DNA from: Flemingiibacterium sp045644145
GTDB lineage: Bacteria > Bacillota > Clostridia > Oscillospirales > CAG-272
Reading direction: 5' to 3'
NCBI GenBank assembly: GCA_045644145.1
Contig: JAZRGK010000008.1
Location: forward strand, 1 to 33,016
Length of the DNA stretch: 33,016 nt
The notes below the pieces were generated by a model that was not told where the DNA came from, ran no database searches, and saw only the letters and a program-made list of their open reading frames with translations. Made by a program: the position numbers and the translations under genes. This document shows positions 16,152 to 23,600 of the stretch, in pieces (the stretch's first letter is position 1; every line of letters begins with the position of its first letter).

Positions 16152-16697
16152 TCAGCCGTCAAGAGCCGCCTTTATAGCTTTCATGTCGGTAAGCATATCT
16201 TCTTTCTTGTGTGGATCGCGGAGCAAAGCCGATGGGTGGTATACAGCGGAAATACGCTTCCCTGCACGCTCAAACCAAACGCCGTGCTCTTTTGTTATCT
16301 TAAAATCCGGCTTAATGAGCCGCATTGCGGAAATTCTCCCAAGGCACACAATAAGCTCCGGATCAATGAGCCGTATCTGCTCCTCTAAATAACCGATGCA
16401 GGCATCCTCTTCCGCCGGCAGGGGATCGCGGTTTTTCGGCGGACGGCATTTAAGTATATTTGCTATATAAACGTCCTCGCGTGGGATATCAACCGCTTCA
16501 AGGAATCTGTCAAGAAGCTTACCTGCCGCGCCAACAAAAGGAATTCCGGAAAGGTCCTCTTTTTCGCCGGGGGCTTCGCCTATAAACATAAGTCTTGCGT
16601 TTTTATTGCCCGTGCCGAAGACGCAGTTTGTGCGAGTTTCGCCGAGGACGCATTTTTTGCACTCTCCGCATGATTTTTCAAGTTCTTCCCATGTCAT
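16152..16697 (-). CDS. Uracil-DNA glycosylase, family 4 (iron-sulfur)
   Basis: DNA-repair enzyme that excises uracil from DNA. It has the family 4 active-site motif GEAPGEKEDLSGIPFVGAAGKLL (about residues 41-63) and a C-terminal HPSALLR motif. Cysteines that could ligate a [4Fe-4S] cluster occur as CGECKKC (Cys10, 13, 16), LKCRPP and EDACIGYL. The 181-residue length is at the short end but complete. AAAGGAG lies directly upstream of the ATG. It is first in the minus-strand run that continues through asparaginase. Confidence 0.92.
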   Translation of the reverse strand: MTWEELEKSCGECKKCVLGETRTNCVFGTGNKNARLMFIGEAPGEKEDLSGIPFVGAAGKLLDRFLEAVDIPREDVYIANILKCRPPKNRDPLPAEEDACIGYLEEQIRLIDPELIVCLGRISAMRLIKPDFKITKEHGVWFERAGKRISAVYHPSALLRDPHKKEDMLTDMKAIKAALDG

Positions 16698-16723
16698 ACA
16701 GGTTGCTCCTTTCGGTTTTACGC

Positions 16724-16753
16724 ATTATATAATTACAACCATCTTTATTGTAA
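16724..16753 (-). promoter_or_regulatory. Promoter before the uracil-DNA glycosylase gene
   Basis: On the minus strand TTACAA (16748-16753) and TATAAT (16724-16729) have 18-nt spacing, giving a short leader of about 20 nt. No equally good promoter is visible before the winged-helix gene, so this could drive a very long operon. Confidence 0.6.
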
Positions 16754-16878
16754 CATATATTTCAAAAAAAAGATAGAGGTTTACAAAAAAATTTTAATTT
16801 TTTAAACAATTTATCCGTAAAATAGGGGTTTTTGCGCCATACATACTATTTTTGCCGCAGACGCCATAAATTTAGGGG

Positions 16879-16907
16879 TTTCCAATTTGCACGGTTTAGG
16901 ATATAAT
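16879..16907 (+). promoter_or_regulatory. Putative promoter towards the MecA-like gene
   Basis: TTTCCA (16879-16884) and TATAAT (16902-16907) have 17-nt spacing. It lies about 300 nt before the coding region, with a family A composite in the transcribed leader. The gap 16698-17211 otherwise shows AT-rich sequence with two TAGGGGTTT words and no gene. Confidence 0.5.
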
Positions 16908-17017
16908 ATTATTACCCCCCTCTGCCGTGGCACCACCATATCCACGGCGGATGTCTGATATTTTTAAAGAACCCCCCAATTATTTTTGTGTTCCCACACA
17001 GATAAGCACTCTATTTT

Positions 17018-17093
17018 GTAGGGCGGGGCCTTGGTCCCGCCGCCTGAAAGAGCCGAATTTGCACGATACGGCGGGAGCAAGCCCCCGCCCTAC
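17018..17093. repeat. Family A composite in the MecA-like leader
   Basis: Opens GTAGGGCGGGGCC with paired arm TCCCGCCGCC and closes with GGCGGGAGCAAG and CCCCCGCCCTAC. It has the same outward-facing arrangement as 15001-15075, with different stem sequence. Confidence 0.8.
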
Positions 17094-17211
17094 GATGATT
17101 ATTCCCATATACAACAAGTTGGAACACTTTGCCGAATTGGGGCTAAAGAAATCCACGCCTGAAATCGGGCGAGAGAGGAAGCTTTCATAAAGAGAAAGCC
17201 CGGTAATATAA

Positions 17212-17805
17212 ATGGAACATATAATCATAAGCCCCGGCAAACTAAAACTTATGCTAACGAAGAACGATCTTTTACGGTACGAGCTTGACTGCGAAACCAT
17301 GGACAGCGAAGATCCTGCCACAAGACGCTCTCTCCGTGAGCTTTTAGCCGATGTAAAGACATCATCCGGCTTCGATGTATCCGACGACAAGCTGTTTATT
17401 CAGCTTTACCCTTCCCGTGATGGGGGAGCTGAGATATACATAACCAAGCTTTCAGCAAAGCGCCAGCCCGAGCCTTCCCATGATGCCGCGCTCCATGTAA
17501 CAAGCGTGTTCCGCTTTGACTCGATGCACGCACTGCTTGATGCCTGCGCCAGATGTGCGCCGAGCGGCATATCCGACGGCAAGGCAAGCTCCGCATGGCA
17601 GGGTGAGCTTGGATATTTCCTCATAACCGAAGAAAACATCCCGTACCGGGAATATCTGAACAGCGGAAACAAGGCTTTTGACGAGCTTATAGCGGAAGCC
17701 GGCACTGCTATTGGAAGCACTCCGGCATCCGCCGCCTATGTACGCGAGCACTGCCGCTGTTTCTGCGAGCGCGAGGCGATTTCCGTGCTTGCAAGACTGG
17801 CGTAG
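17212..17805 (+). CDS. mecA: MecA-like adaptor protein for ClpC
   Basis: Adaptor that delivers substrates to the ClpCP protease and helps assemble ClpC. The N-terminal domain has the family pattern ISPGKLKLMLTKNDLLRYEL (about residues 6-25), followed by an acidic helix and KTSSGFDVSDDKLFIQLYPSRDGGAEIYIT. The C-terminal half (about 97-197) contains the domain that contacts ClpC, with FRFDSMHALLDACAR and GELGYFLI. The 197 residues are normal for the short clostridial form. The ribosome-binding site is weak (GAGAAAG). It stands alone between promoter and convergent hflC. Targets are unknown. Confidence 0.78.
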   Translation: MEHIIISPGKLKLMLTKNDLLRYELDCETMDSEDPATRRSLRELLADVKTSSGFDVSDDKLFIQLYPSRDGGAEIYITKLSAKRQPEPSHDAALHVTSVFRFDSMHALLDACARCAPSGISDGKASSAWQGELGYFLITEENIPYREYLNSGNKAFDELIAEAGTAIGSTPASAAYVREHCRCFCEREAISVLARLA

Positions 17806-17867
17806 GTGTGGGGTGGATGTGTGCCGCATCCACCCCACATTGCGCGGCGGCGATGCCGTTGCCGTAA

Positions 17868-17982
17868 CGGCTCGCCTTGGCAGTCGAAGACTGCTGGGCG
17901 CCGTCCCCATGTATAAAGTTCTTTGCGGAGCTTTTTATGGCACATCGCTACAGCGATGTGCTTGAAAGCGACCCGTAACTCC
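17868..17982 (+). repeat. Family A-like arm plus family B dispersed element, copy 2
   Basis: GGCAGTCGAAGACTGC (palindromic) and GGCGCCGTCCCC lead into the B element at 17909: ATGTATAAAGTTCTTTGC, GGAGCTTTTTATGG, hairpin CACATCGC-TAC-AGCGATGTG, then CTTGAAAGCGACCCGT. This is the best representative of the family. It occupies the gap between two converging genes. Confidence 0.88.
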
Positions 17983-17993
17983 CCCACACATAG

Positions 17994-18025
17994 AAAAACC
18001 GACAGATGCAGCCTCTGTCGGTTTT
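17994..18025 (-). terminator. Intrinsic terminator after hflC
   Basis: AAAACCGACAG (17995-18005) pairs with CTGTCGGTTTT (18015-18025); on the minus strand the second arm runs into a T-run. It lies just beyond the hflC stop codon. A-runs and T-runs on both sides make it potentially two-way. Confidence 0.88.
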
Positions 18026-18031
18026 ATCTAA

Positions 18032-18907
18032 TTACGGATTGAGGAGAATTTTTCCGAGAGCGGAATCCTTGTCGAGGATCACGGTCTTGTCGTCGCCGCC
18101 GAGGGATGCCTTGAGAGCATCAAGGGCGCGCATGAACTCGTAGAAATTCTTCTTTTCCTCGGTATTGTAAGCTTCTGCGAGAAGACGCATGTACTCCTGC
18201 TCACCTTCGGCTTCAAGGCGTGCCGCCTCAGCTTTGGCGTTGGATACGATGATATTCACCTGCTTATCAACCTCGTTGCGGATGATGGACGCCTCGTAAT
18301 TACCGTCCGCCGTGTATTTCTCCGCCATCTGATTACGGTCGGATATCATGCGGTCGTATACCGCGTTCTCATTACTCTCTGCGAGATCGAACCGTTTAAT
18401 GCGCACATCAAGAACGTTAATACCGTATGTGGTGCAAAGCTCCGCAACCTCGGCGGTGATTCCGGTGTAGATATCGTTTCTGCCGGACGCATCCTCGGTG
18501 TTGATTATGTCATCCTGCTCCAAAGTACCCATAAGATTCTTGAGGGAGTTGTAGGTCACAGCGTTAAGGCGTGCCTCGGCTTCGCCGGTGGTGCCGAGGG
18601 TGCGGTAGAATGTACGGGGATCTTCGATTTCCCAGATGATGTAGCTGTCAACTGTCATATTCTTCTTGTCAGAGGTGAGAACCTCAGAGGGCGGAATATC
18701 GTAGATCAGCGTGGTGTCGGGGAATGTACGGGTGGAATCGATGAAGGGCACTTTAAGATGAAGCCCCGCTTCGTTTGTAACGCCCACGATCTCGGAGAAG
18801 CGTATAAGGCAAACGTACTCATTCTCCGCTACGGTGTATATAGAATTGAGTCCCACAAATATGAGCACAAGCAAAATAACGGCTGTTATTATAATACCTT
18901 TTTTCAT
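18032..18907 (-). CDS. hflC: HflC-like SPFH protein
   Basis: Membrane-anchored SPFH/band 7 protein that pairs with HflK to form large cage-like complexes around FtsH, modulating proteolysis. The 291 residues comprise an N-terminal transmembrane helix (about 5-25), the SPFH domain beginning YTVAENEYVCLIRFSEIVG with GLHLKVPFID, and a long C-terminal helix rich in Ala/Glu/Lys. AAGGAG precedes the ATG. It follows hflK by 19 nt in one operon. No ftsH gene is in the window. In Firmicutes the pair is common but less studied than in E. coli. Confidence 0.9.
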   Translation of the reverse strand: MKKGIIITAVILLVLIFVGLNSIYTVAENEYVCLIRFSEIVGVTNEAGLHLKVPFIDSTRTFPDTTLIYDIPPSEVLTSDKKNMTVDSYIIWEIEDPRTFYRTLGTTGEAEARLNAVTYNSLKNLMGTLEQDDIINTEDASGRNDIYTGITAEVAELCTTYGINVLDVRIKRFDLAESNENAVYDRMISDRNQMAEKYTADGNYEASIIRNEVDKQVNIIVSNAKAEAARLEAEGEQEYMRLLAEAYNTEEKKNFYEFMRALDALKASLGGDDKTVILDKDSALGKILLNP

Positions 18908-18926
18908 TTCTGCTTACTCCTTTCAC

Positions 18927-19916
18927 TTAGTTAGCCGACGAAAAATCGTCAAGAGGCAGAAGCTTCTCAGTGGTGGTGTCGGATACGTCTATGTAAAGCA
19001 CCACGCCGGGAAGCGTTTCCTCGATCATCTCGTAGTACATACGGATACGGGTGATCTCCGGATTCTTTGCGTATTCGTCATACATCGCGTTGAATTTAGC
19101 TACCTGCTTTACAGCCTCGTTGATGCGATTCTGCTTCAAAAACTGCGCATTCTGAATAAGCTGATCCGCTTCAGCCTCAGCCTCGGGAAGCTTTGAGTTG
19201 CTGTACGCTTTAGCCTGGTTAATGGCGGTTTCCGCCCCCTGCTTCGCCGTTTCAACCTGCTTGAACGCCTCGATTACCGATACAGTAGGCGGCTCAGCAT
19301 CCTGAATCTTGATATCCGTAAGCATAAGACCGATATCGTAGGTTTCAAGGATCTCGCTGACAAGCTCTTTTACTCTTATCTGAATGTCAGTCTTGCCGTC
19401 GGTCAGAACCTGATCAACCGTTGCAGAACCTACAACAGCACGAATCTGGCTTTGGATAAGATTCCTCAGAATCAACTCCGGATTTTTTGAGTTGAAAAGA
19501 TACTTCACCGGATCGGAAACCTTGTATTCTACGAAGAAATCCACATTTACTATGTTGTAGTCGCCGGTTATCATCTTGGATTCCTTTTCAATGGTTTCAT
19601 AAGCACCGCTTGCAGCCGCAGAGGTGGTATAACCAAGCTCTATCTTCTGATACACGTTAACATTTACCTTATGCACCTGCTGAATACCGAACGGCAGCTT
19701 AAAATGCATACCTGCGTCGGTAACGTCGGTCACCTTGCCGAATGTGGTCACCACCGCCTGCTGTTTCTCGTCAACGGTGTACCAGCATGTTGACGCAATG
19801 GCAAACGCCACTAAAATCACCGCGGCAGTTATCGCCCACCGCAAGATTTTCTTCTTATTCTTATCCTTGCCGGGATCTGTGTAAAAAGTACGCCCTGCGC
19901 CGGAATTGTTATTCAT
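18927..19916 (-). CDS. hflK: HflK-like SPFH protein
   Basis: Partner of HflC. A short cytoplasmic tail rich in Asn, Gly and Lys leads to one transmembrane helix (about residues 29-45), then the SPFH domain (VDEKQQAVVTTFGKVTDVTDAGMHFKLPFGIQ). A long helical region follows, with the family's AINQAKAYSNSKLPEAEAEADQLIQNA stretch near 235-260. The 329-residue length fits. GGGAGG lies before the ATG. A TATAAT element at 19987-19992 (minus strand) is a likely -10; no clear -35 is seen. First gene of the hflKC operon. Confidence 0.9.
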   Translation of the reverse strand: MNNNSGAGRTFYTDPGKDKNKKKILRWAITAAVILVAFAIASTCWYTVDEKQQAVVTTFGKVTDVTDAGMHFKLPFGIQQVHKVNVNVYQKIELGYTTSAAASGAYETIEKESKMITGDYNIVNVDFFVEYKVSDPVKYLFNSKNPELILRNLIQSQIRAVVGSATVDQVLTDGKTDIQIRVKELVSEILETYDIGLMLTDIKIQDAEPPTVSVIEAFKQVETAKQGAETAINQAKAYSNSKLPEAEAEADQLIQNAQFLKQNRINEAVKQVAKFNAMYDEYAKNPEITRIRMYYEMIEETLPGVVLYIDVSDTTTEKLLPLDDFSSAN

Positions 19917-20071
19917 ATCATAATCCTCCCTATTTCTTTATTCGCATAGTAACACGCAACGCTAATGCGGTCATATGACTGTATCCATTATACTTCATAT
20001 ATGTGAATTAGTTGTTACAGATTTATAATAACATTGAAAATTCCATAGTTATGCGGCTCATCGTGTAGGAG

Positions 20072-20165
20072 AACGGGTCGCTTTCAGCACATCGCTGTAT
20101 CGATGTGCCATAAAAAGCTCCGCAAAGAACTTTATACATAGGAATACAAGACTGTAGGGGACGGC
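20072..20165 (-). repeat. Family B dispersed element, copy 3, with family A-like end
   Basis: Minus-strand orientation. Reading that strand: GGCGCCGTCCCCTACAG at about 20150-20165, then ATGTATAAAGTTCTTTGC, GGAGCTTTTTATGG, hairpin CACATCG-ATACAG-CGATGTG and GAAAGCGACCCGTTCTCC. It joins a CCCTAC end to a B element as in copies 2 and 4. It lies on the downstream side of the NhaC gene. Confidence 0.88.
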
Positions 20166-20428
20166 GCCCTCTGTTCGTTTCTTAAGTCCTTCAAGCGCAC
20201 GAACCGTGCGCACAAACACAAACGCCCACCGCCGTGTATCCAAAGATAAGCGAAAGAACGCAAAGTGTCCCCCCACCCAAACGCCATCCCGTCGAAGTGA
20301 ACGCACGGACGCGGCGGTAACGCTTCCAAAGGCACAGAGCGCAGCTACTGTGCCGCGACTCGTGCGTATCCCACCTCTGTCGTCATAGCCGCCAACAGTC
20401 GGCGGCGACAAGCCCGTGCCACCGAAAA
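20166..20428. other. Intergenic stretch without a supported gene
   Basis: GC-rich, low-AT sequence unlike both the neighbouring genes and the AT-rich promoters. Several frames stay open, but the translations are rich in Arg, Gly and Val without domain pattern, start signals or ribosome-binding sites. Short palindromes such as GCGCACGAACCGTGCGC and CCAACAGTCGGCGG occur. It abuts family B copy 3 and could be an extended part of a larger repeat. Confidence 0.5.
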
Positions 20429-20456
20429 GGGAGCGCACTCAAACGAGCGCGCTCCC
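20429..20456 (-). terminator. Intrinsic terminator after the NhaC gene
   Basis: GGGAGCGC (20429-20436) and GCGCTCCC (20449-20456) form a stem that, on the minus strand, is followed by TTTTC. It lies 26 nt past the antiporter stop codon. Confidence 0.8.
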
Positions 20457-20482
20457 ACGAAAAACATATTAAGTAAACCGCA

Positions 20483-22168
20483 TCAAACCTTGCGGGACTT
20501 GCCGGAAATCTTAACAACTGCAACGAATCCAACGGTAAGGAGAGTTGCCGCCGCAAGACCGATCCAACCGTTCTTGGTAAGACCGCCTACAATGTAAGCA
20601 ACAAATGAGCAAGCGGTAACCGAAATAACATAGGGAAGCTGGGTGGAAACGTGGTTGATGTGGTCGCACTGAGCGCCTGCCGAGGACATAATGGTGGTAT
20701 CGGAAATAGGTGAGCAATGGTCACCGCATACCGCACCTGCAAGGCACGCGGACATACCGATGAAATACAGCGAGCTTGTAGGATCAAAGATAGCCGCAAC
20801 GATCGGAATAAGAATACCGAAGGTTCCCCAAGAAGTGCCGGTAGCAAATGCAAGCAGGCACGCAACGAGGAAGATAACCGCAGGAAGGAACAGCGAGAGC
20901 GCCTCTGCGGAGCCCTTCATGATAGTTTCGATGTAAACATCTGCACCGAGAAGACCGGTCATGTTCTTAAGGGTAGTCGCAAATGTAAGAATTGTGATCG
21001 CGGGAACCATCGCGATAAAGCCCTTAGGAATGCATGCCATAGCATCCTTGAAGGATACCACATGGCGGCAAAGGAGATAGATAATAGTAACAATAAGTGC
21101 GATAAGACCGCCCCAAGGCAGACCAACGGTAGCGTCGGTGTCACCGAATGCGGTGATGAAGTCAACACCGGAGAGAATACCGCCGACGTAAACAAGCGCG
21201 AATACGCAAACACCGATGAGCACGAGTACAGGGAGAACAAGGTCGATAACCTTACCCTTTTCGTTAACCTCAAGCTCTTCGGAAGCCTTGTTGGTGGAAA
21301 CGCCGGTGGTAAAGAGGTCGCCCTTTTCGATAGCGTTCTTTTCATGCTTCGCCATGGGACCGAAGTCTACCTTGAATACGATAATAAGAACCACAAAGAG
21401 AAGCATCATAAGGGAGTAGTAGTTAAACGGAATAGCGCGAATGAAAAGCTCAAGTCCGCTGTAGCCGGTTCCCTCAGCATTAGAGGCAACCGCTGCTGCC
21501 CAAGAAGAAATGGGAGCGATCATGCAGATAGGTGCCGCAGTTGCGTCAATAAGGAACGCAAGCTTTGCACGGGACACCTTGTGTGTATCGGTAACCGGCT
21601 GCATAACCGTACCAACGGTAAGGCAGTTGAAGTAGTCGTCAATAAAGATAAGTACGCCAAGAACAAAGGTGGCAAGCTGTGCGCCCACTCTTGTCTTGAT
21701 GTGAGTCTGTGCCCACTTACCGAAAGCGGCAGCCGCGCCGGTCTTGTTGATGAGCGCAACCATGATGCCGAGGATAACGAGGAAGATGAAGATACCTGCA
21801 TTGCCCTCAACAGCTGAAATAAGTCCTTCGCTGGTGATAGCGTCAACAGTGCCGAGGAAGTTGAAGTTGGTAGCAAGCAGACCGCCTGCAAGGATACCAA
21901 CGAACAGAGAGGAATAAACCTCTTTTGTGATAAGTGCCAGAGCAATTGCAATTACGGGCGGAACAAGTGCCCAGAACGTAGCGTAGAAACGGTCTTCATT
22001 GCCCTCAGCGGATTCTTCGGTAGCTTCAAGAGTTTCGGTAACAGCCTCTGTTTCGGTAATCGCCGCGGTATCCGTGCCCTCAGCATGTACGCCGAACGCG
22101 AACACAGACATCACGAGCATAACGATCACCGCAAGCGCCATAAAACGCTTAGTTGTAAGCTTTTGCAT
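20483..22168 (-). CDS. NhaC-family Na+/H+ antiporter with signal-like N-terminal extension
   Basis: Secondary transporter of the NhaC family, exchanging Na+ for H+ (relatives exchange malate or amino acids). The core begins at about residue 65 (WALVPPVIAIALALITKEVYSSLFVGILAGG), and the family hallmarks include FIDDYFNCLTVGTVMQPVTD (about 162-181) and the late ATGTSWGTFGILIPI and GDHCSPISDTTIMSSAGAQCDHINHVSTQLPY segments. The length, 561 residues, exceeds the bare domain because the first 60 residues form a cleavable-looking signal (hydrophobic stretch ending VHAEG) and a Thr/Glu-rich acidic stretch. AGGAGG lies 8 nt before the ATG. Single-gene unit with its own promoter and terminator. Confidence 0.88.
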   Translation of the reverse strand: MQKLTTKRFMALAVIVMLVMSVFAFGVHAEGTDTAAITETEAVTETLEATEESAEGNEDRFYATFWALVPPVIAIALALITKEVYSSLFVGILAGGLLATNFNFLGTVDAITSEGLISAVEGNAGIFIFLVILGIMVALINKTGAAAAFGKWAQTHIKTRVGAQLATFVLGVLIFIDDYFNCLTVGTVMQPVTDTHKVSRAKLAFLIDATAAPICMIAPISSWAAAVASNAEGTGYSGLELFIRAIPFNYYSLMMLLFVVLIIVFKVDFGPMAKHEKNAIEKGDLFTTGVSTNKASEELEVNEKGKVIDLVLPVLVLIGVCVFALVYVGGILSGVDFITAFGDTDATVGLPWGGLIALIVTIIYLLCRHVVSFKDAMACIPKGFIAMVPAITILTFATTLKNMTGLLGADVYIETIMKGSAEALSLFLPAVIFLVACLLAFATGTSWGTFGILIPIVAAIFDPTSSLYFIGMSACLAGAVCGDHCSPISDTTIMSSAGAQCDHINHVSTQLPYVISVTACSFVAYIVGGLTKNGWIGLAAATLLTVGFVAVVKISGKSRKV

Positions 22169-22200
22169 AAGATTGTCCTCCTATATTTTAATATAATAAA

Positions 22201-22229
22201 ATATTACCATAATTTTAACGCTTTGTCAA
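22201..22229 (-). promoter_or_regulatory. NhaC gene promoter
   Basis: On the minus strand, a perfect TTGACA (22224-22229) and TAATAT (22201-22206) have 17-nt spacing, with a leader of about 25-30 nt. Confidence 0.8.
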
Positions 22230-22337
22230 TATAAATTTGACAATATCTGCAATTTTTTGTCGATTTTCATGGATTTTTTGTGGTTTTGTTCATTATTGGT
22301 GCTTATTCCGAAAGCTCCAACTATAACAGGATCAAAA

Positions 22338-22359
22338 AAGGGCTGCCGAAGCAGCCCTT
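22338..22359 (-). terminator. Intrinsic terminator after the PDZ gene
   Basis: AAGGGCTGC (22338-22346) and GCAGCCCTT (22351-22359). On the minus strand the loop is TTCG, a very stable tetraloop, followed by a T-run. It lies 7 nt past the stop codon. Confidence 0.92.
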
Positions 22360-22365
22360 AAAGCA

Positions 22366-22962
22366 TTAATCCTCAATATTGAGCACAATGTACACATTAT
22401 TTCTGAAAATCATTATCTCGGAGCCCATGCTCGCCTCACGGGATGACAAAATCCCGTTCATGGTGTCAATATCGCTAACCTTTATTCCGTCAATGGATAT
22501 AAGAATGTCCCCGGAGCGAAGCCCTGCCGCATATTCCTCCGAATCCTCCGCCACGCGTTTTATCATAACGCCCGTAGGTACTCTGTAGCGTGCGGACAGA
22601 TCGCTTGTCACGTTTTCGTAAATTCCCTCATCTTCCGATAGCGGCATAACAACATCCGCTTCTTTGTAAGCCGCTCCGGATTTGCCGCGGTCTGAGTCAG
22701 CTAAGTCACCGGACGGGTAGTAAAGCGGCTTATTTGCTTCAACCATGTGGTACATTACCACACCGCACAGTGCGCCTACAGCGCCCACCACAACCAGCGC
22801 GCATATAGCGGAAACAAGTCCCGATGTGGTAATGCGAAAACCGCCGTTATCTTTTTTTGACTGCTCGTAAGAAAAACGTCTTCCGAAACCGCCATAGCAG
22901 GAGCCGTTACTTTGTATGTCTTCAGTTTCAGATCGTGTATTATTGTCAGTATTACCGAACAT
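22366..22962 (-). CDS. Membrane-anchored PDZ-domain protein
   Basis: A polar N-terminus (about 1-45, Asn/Ser/Gly-rich) precedes one transmembrane helix (about 47-72, GLVSAICALVVVGAVGALCGVVMY). An extracellular linker follows, then a C-terminal PDZ domain (about 113-198) with GVMIKRVAEDSEEYAAGLRSGDILISIDGIKVSDIDTM. The layout copies the ends of HtrA/DegP-like proteases but the trypsin-like domain, including any GNSGGP motif, is absent. It could be a scaffold, a regulator of a separate protease, or a shrunken HtrA. I see no frameshift that would restore a protease domain nearby. It stands alone between the NhaC gene and a large intergenic region. Confidence 0.85.
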   Translation of the reverse strand: MFGNTDNNTRSETEDIQSNGSCYGGFGRRFSYEQSKKDNGGFRITTSGLVSAICALVVVGAVGALCGVVMYHMVEANKPLYYPSGDLADSDRGKSGAAYKEADVVMPLSEDEGIYENVTSDLSARYRVPTGVMIKRVAEDSEEYAAGLRSGDILISIDGIKVSDIDTMNGILSSREASMGSEIMIFRNNVYIVLNIED

Positions 22963-22998
22963 AAAACCCCCGAAAATTCATAAAAGTTACGATACTGT

Positions 22999-23137
22999 GC
23001 CGCTTGTCTGCGGCTTTTGATTGCTTTTATTATAACATAAATTTTCCTAACCTTTTGATATCGAAAATTTATGTTCAAATAAAAGCTTCCTTAGCTTTGC
23101 CGCAACTCGCCTGCGGCTTCTAACCGCTTTTATTATA
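22999..23137 (-). promoter_or_regulatory. Duplicated promoter-like module upstream of the PDZ gene
   Basis: Two copies, about 100 bp apart, of a TATAAT (minus strand: 23029-23034 and 23132-23137) followed by AAAAGC and a short GCCGCAG...GCGGC hairpin (22999-23014 and 23099-23117). The proximal copy is placed to serve the PDZ gene; neither has a convincing -35. Confidence 0.5.
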
Positions 23138-23284
23138 GCAGACATTTATGAATAAAGTTCGACGTTTTTATGCACAATAGTGAATCATTTATAAAGTTTC
23201 ACACCATGGTTTGTAAAGAAATTTTGCACACCGCACGCAAAAAAGGCTTTCCCGATTGCCGCGGGTTCTAAAGGGCAGTAAATA

Positions 23285-23318
23285 AGCCGGTATGGATTTA
23301 ACTCCGTATCGGCTTTTT
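23285..23318 (+). terminator. Orphan plus-strand terminator
   Basis: AGCCGGTATGGA (23285-23296) pairs with TCCGTATCGGCT (23303-23314), with two G-T wobbles, followed by TTTTT. No plus-strand gene lies upstream for many kilobases, so it may end an unrecognised small RNA from about 23150-23280. Confidence 0.6.
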
Positions 23319-23373
23319 CTGTTGTGTCATCGCCTTCGGTGGTGAGTAAGTGCACACTTTCTGATAGTTTTTA

Positions 23374-23572
23374 GTGATATGCAGTCTTCGACAGCGTGAT
23401 ATTTTTGCTTCGCAAAAGTGATATTGCTCTGTAAACAGAGCAGTTATATTCTATTCGCCCCATAAACTCGCGAAGCGGATATCACTTGGCGTGAGCCAAA
23501 TATCACTGCGAAGCAATATAACTCGCCGCAGGCGAATAGAACTGGCGTTGTGTCCTTAGGAACACAACGCCA
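23374..23572. repeat. Hairpin array with heptamer spacers that switch strand
   Basis: Heptamers GTGATAT at 23374, 23396 and 23418, then GTTATAT at 23443, separate perfect hairpins such as TTTTGC-TTC-GCAAAA (23403-23417) and TGCTCTG-TAAA-CAGAGCA (23425-23442). From 23479 the spacers become the reverse complement: ATATCAC at 23479 and 23500, ATATAAC at 23516, ATAGAAC at 23536. They separate TTGGC-GTGA-GCCAA, TGC-GAA-GCA, TCGCC-GCA-GGCGA and an 11-bp stem (23543-23553/23562-23572). It fills the space after the ACT gene; together with features at 22999-23318 this accounts for the 22963-23600 gap, which holds no gene. Confidence 0.85.
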
Positions 23573-23600
23573 TAGGAGAAGCTCTTTTAGAAAATCGGTA

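Noticed and set aside
16927..17190. An 87-codon frame in the MecA-like leader
   Set aside because: It is largely made of a family A composite repeat and has no ribosome-binding site.
20058..20438. A 126-codon minus-strand frame covering family B copy 3 and the GC-rich block
   Set aside because: It runs through a repeat element and a terminator, has no ribosome-binding site and no recognisable domain.
20717..21817. A 366-codon open frame on the plus strand
   Set aside because: It lies entirely antisense to the NhaC gene, its translation is rich in Asn, Arg and Lys without domain pattern, and it lacks a ribosome-binding site.
23374..23572. A CRISPR array
   Set aside because: The constant unit is only 7 nt and changes strand half-way; the intervening sequences are palindromes, and no cas genes are present.
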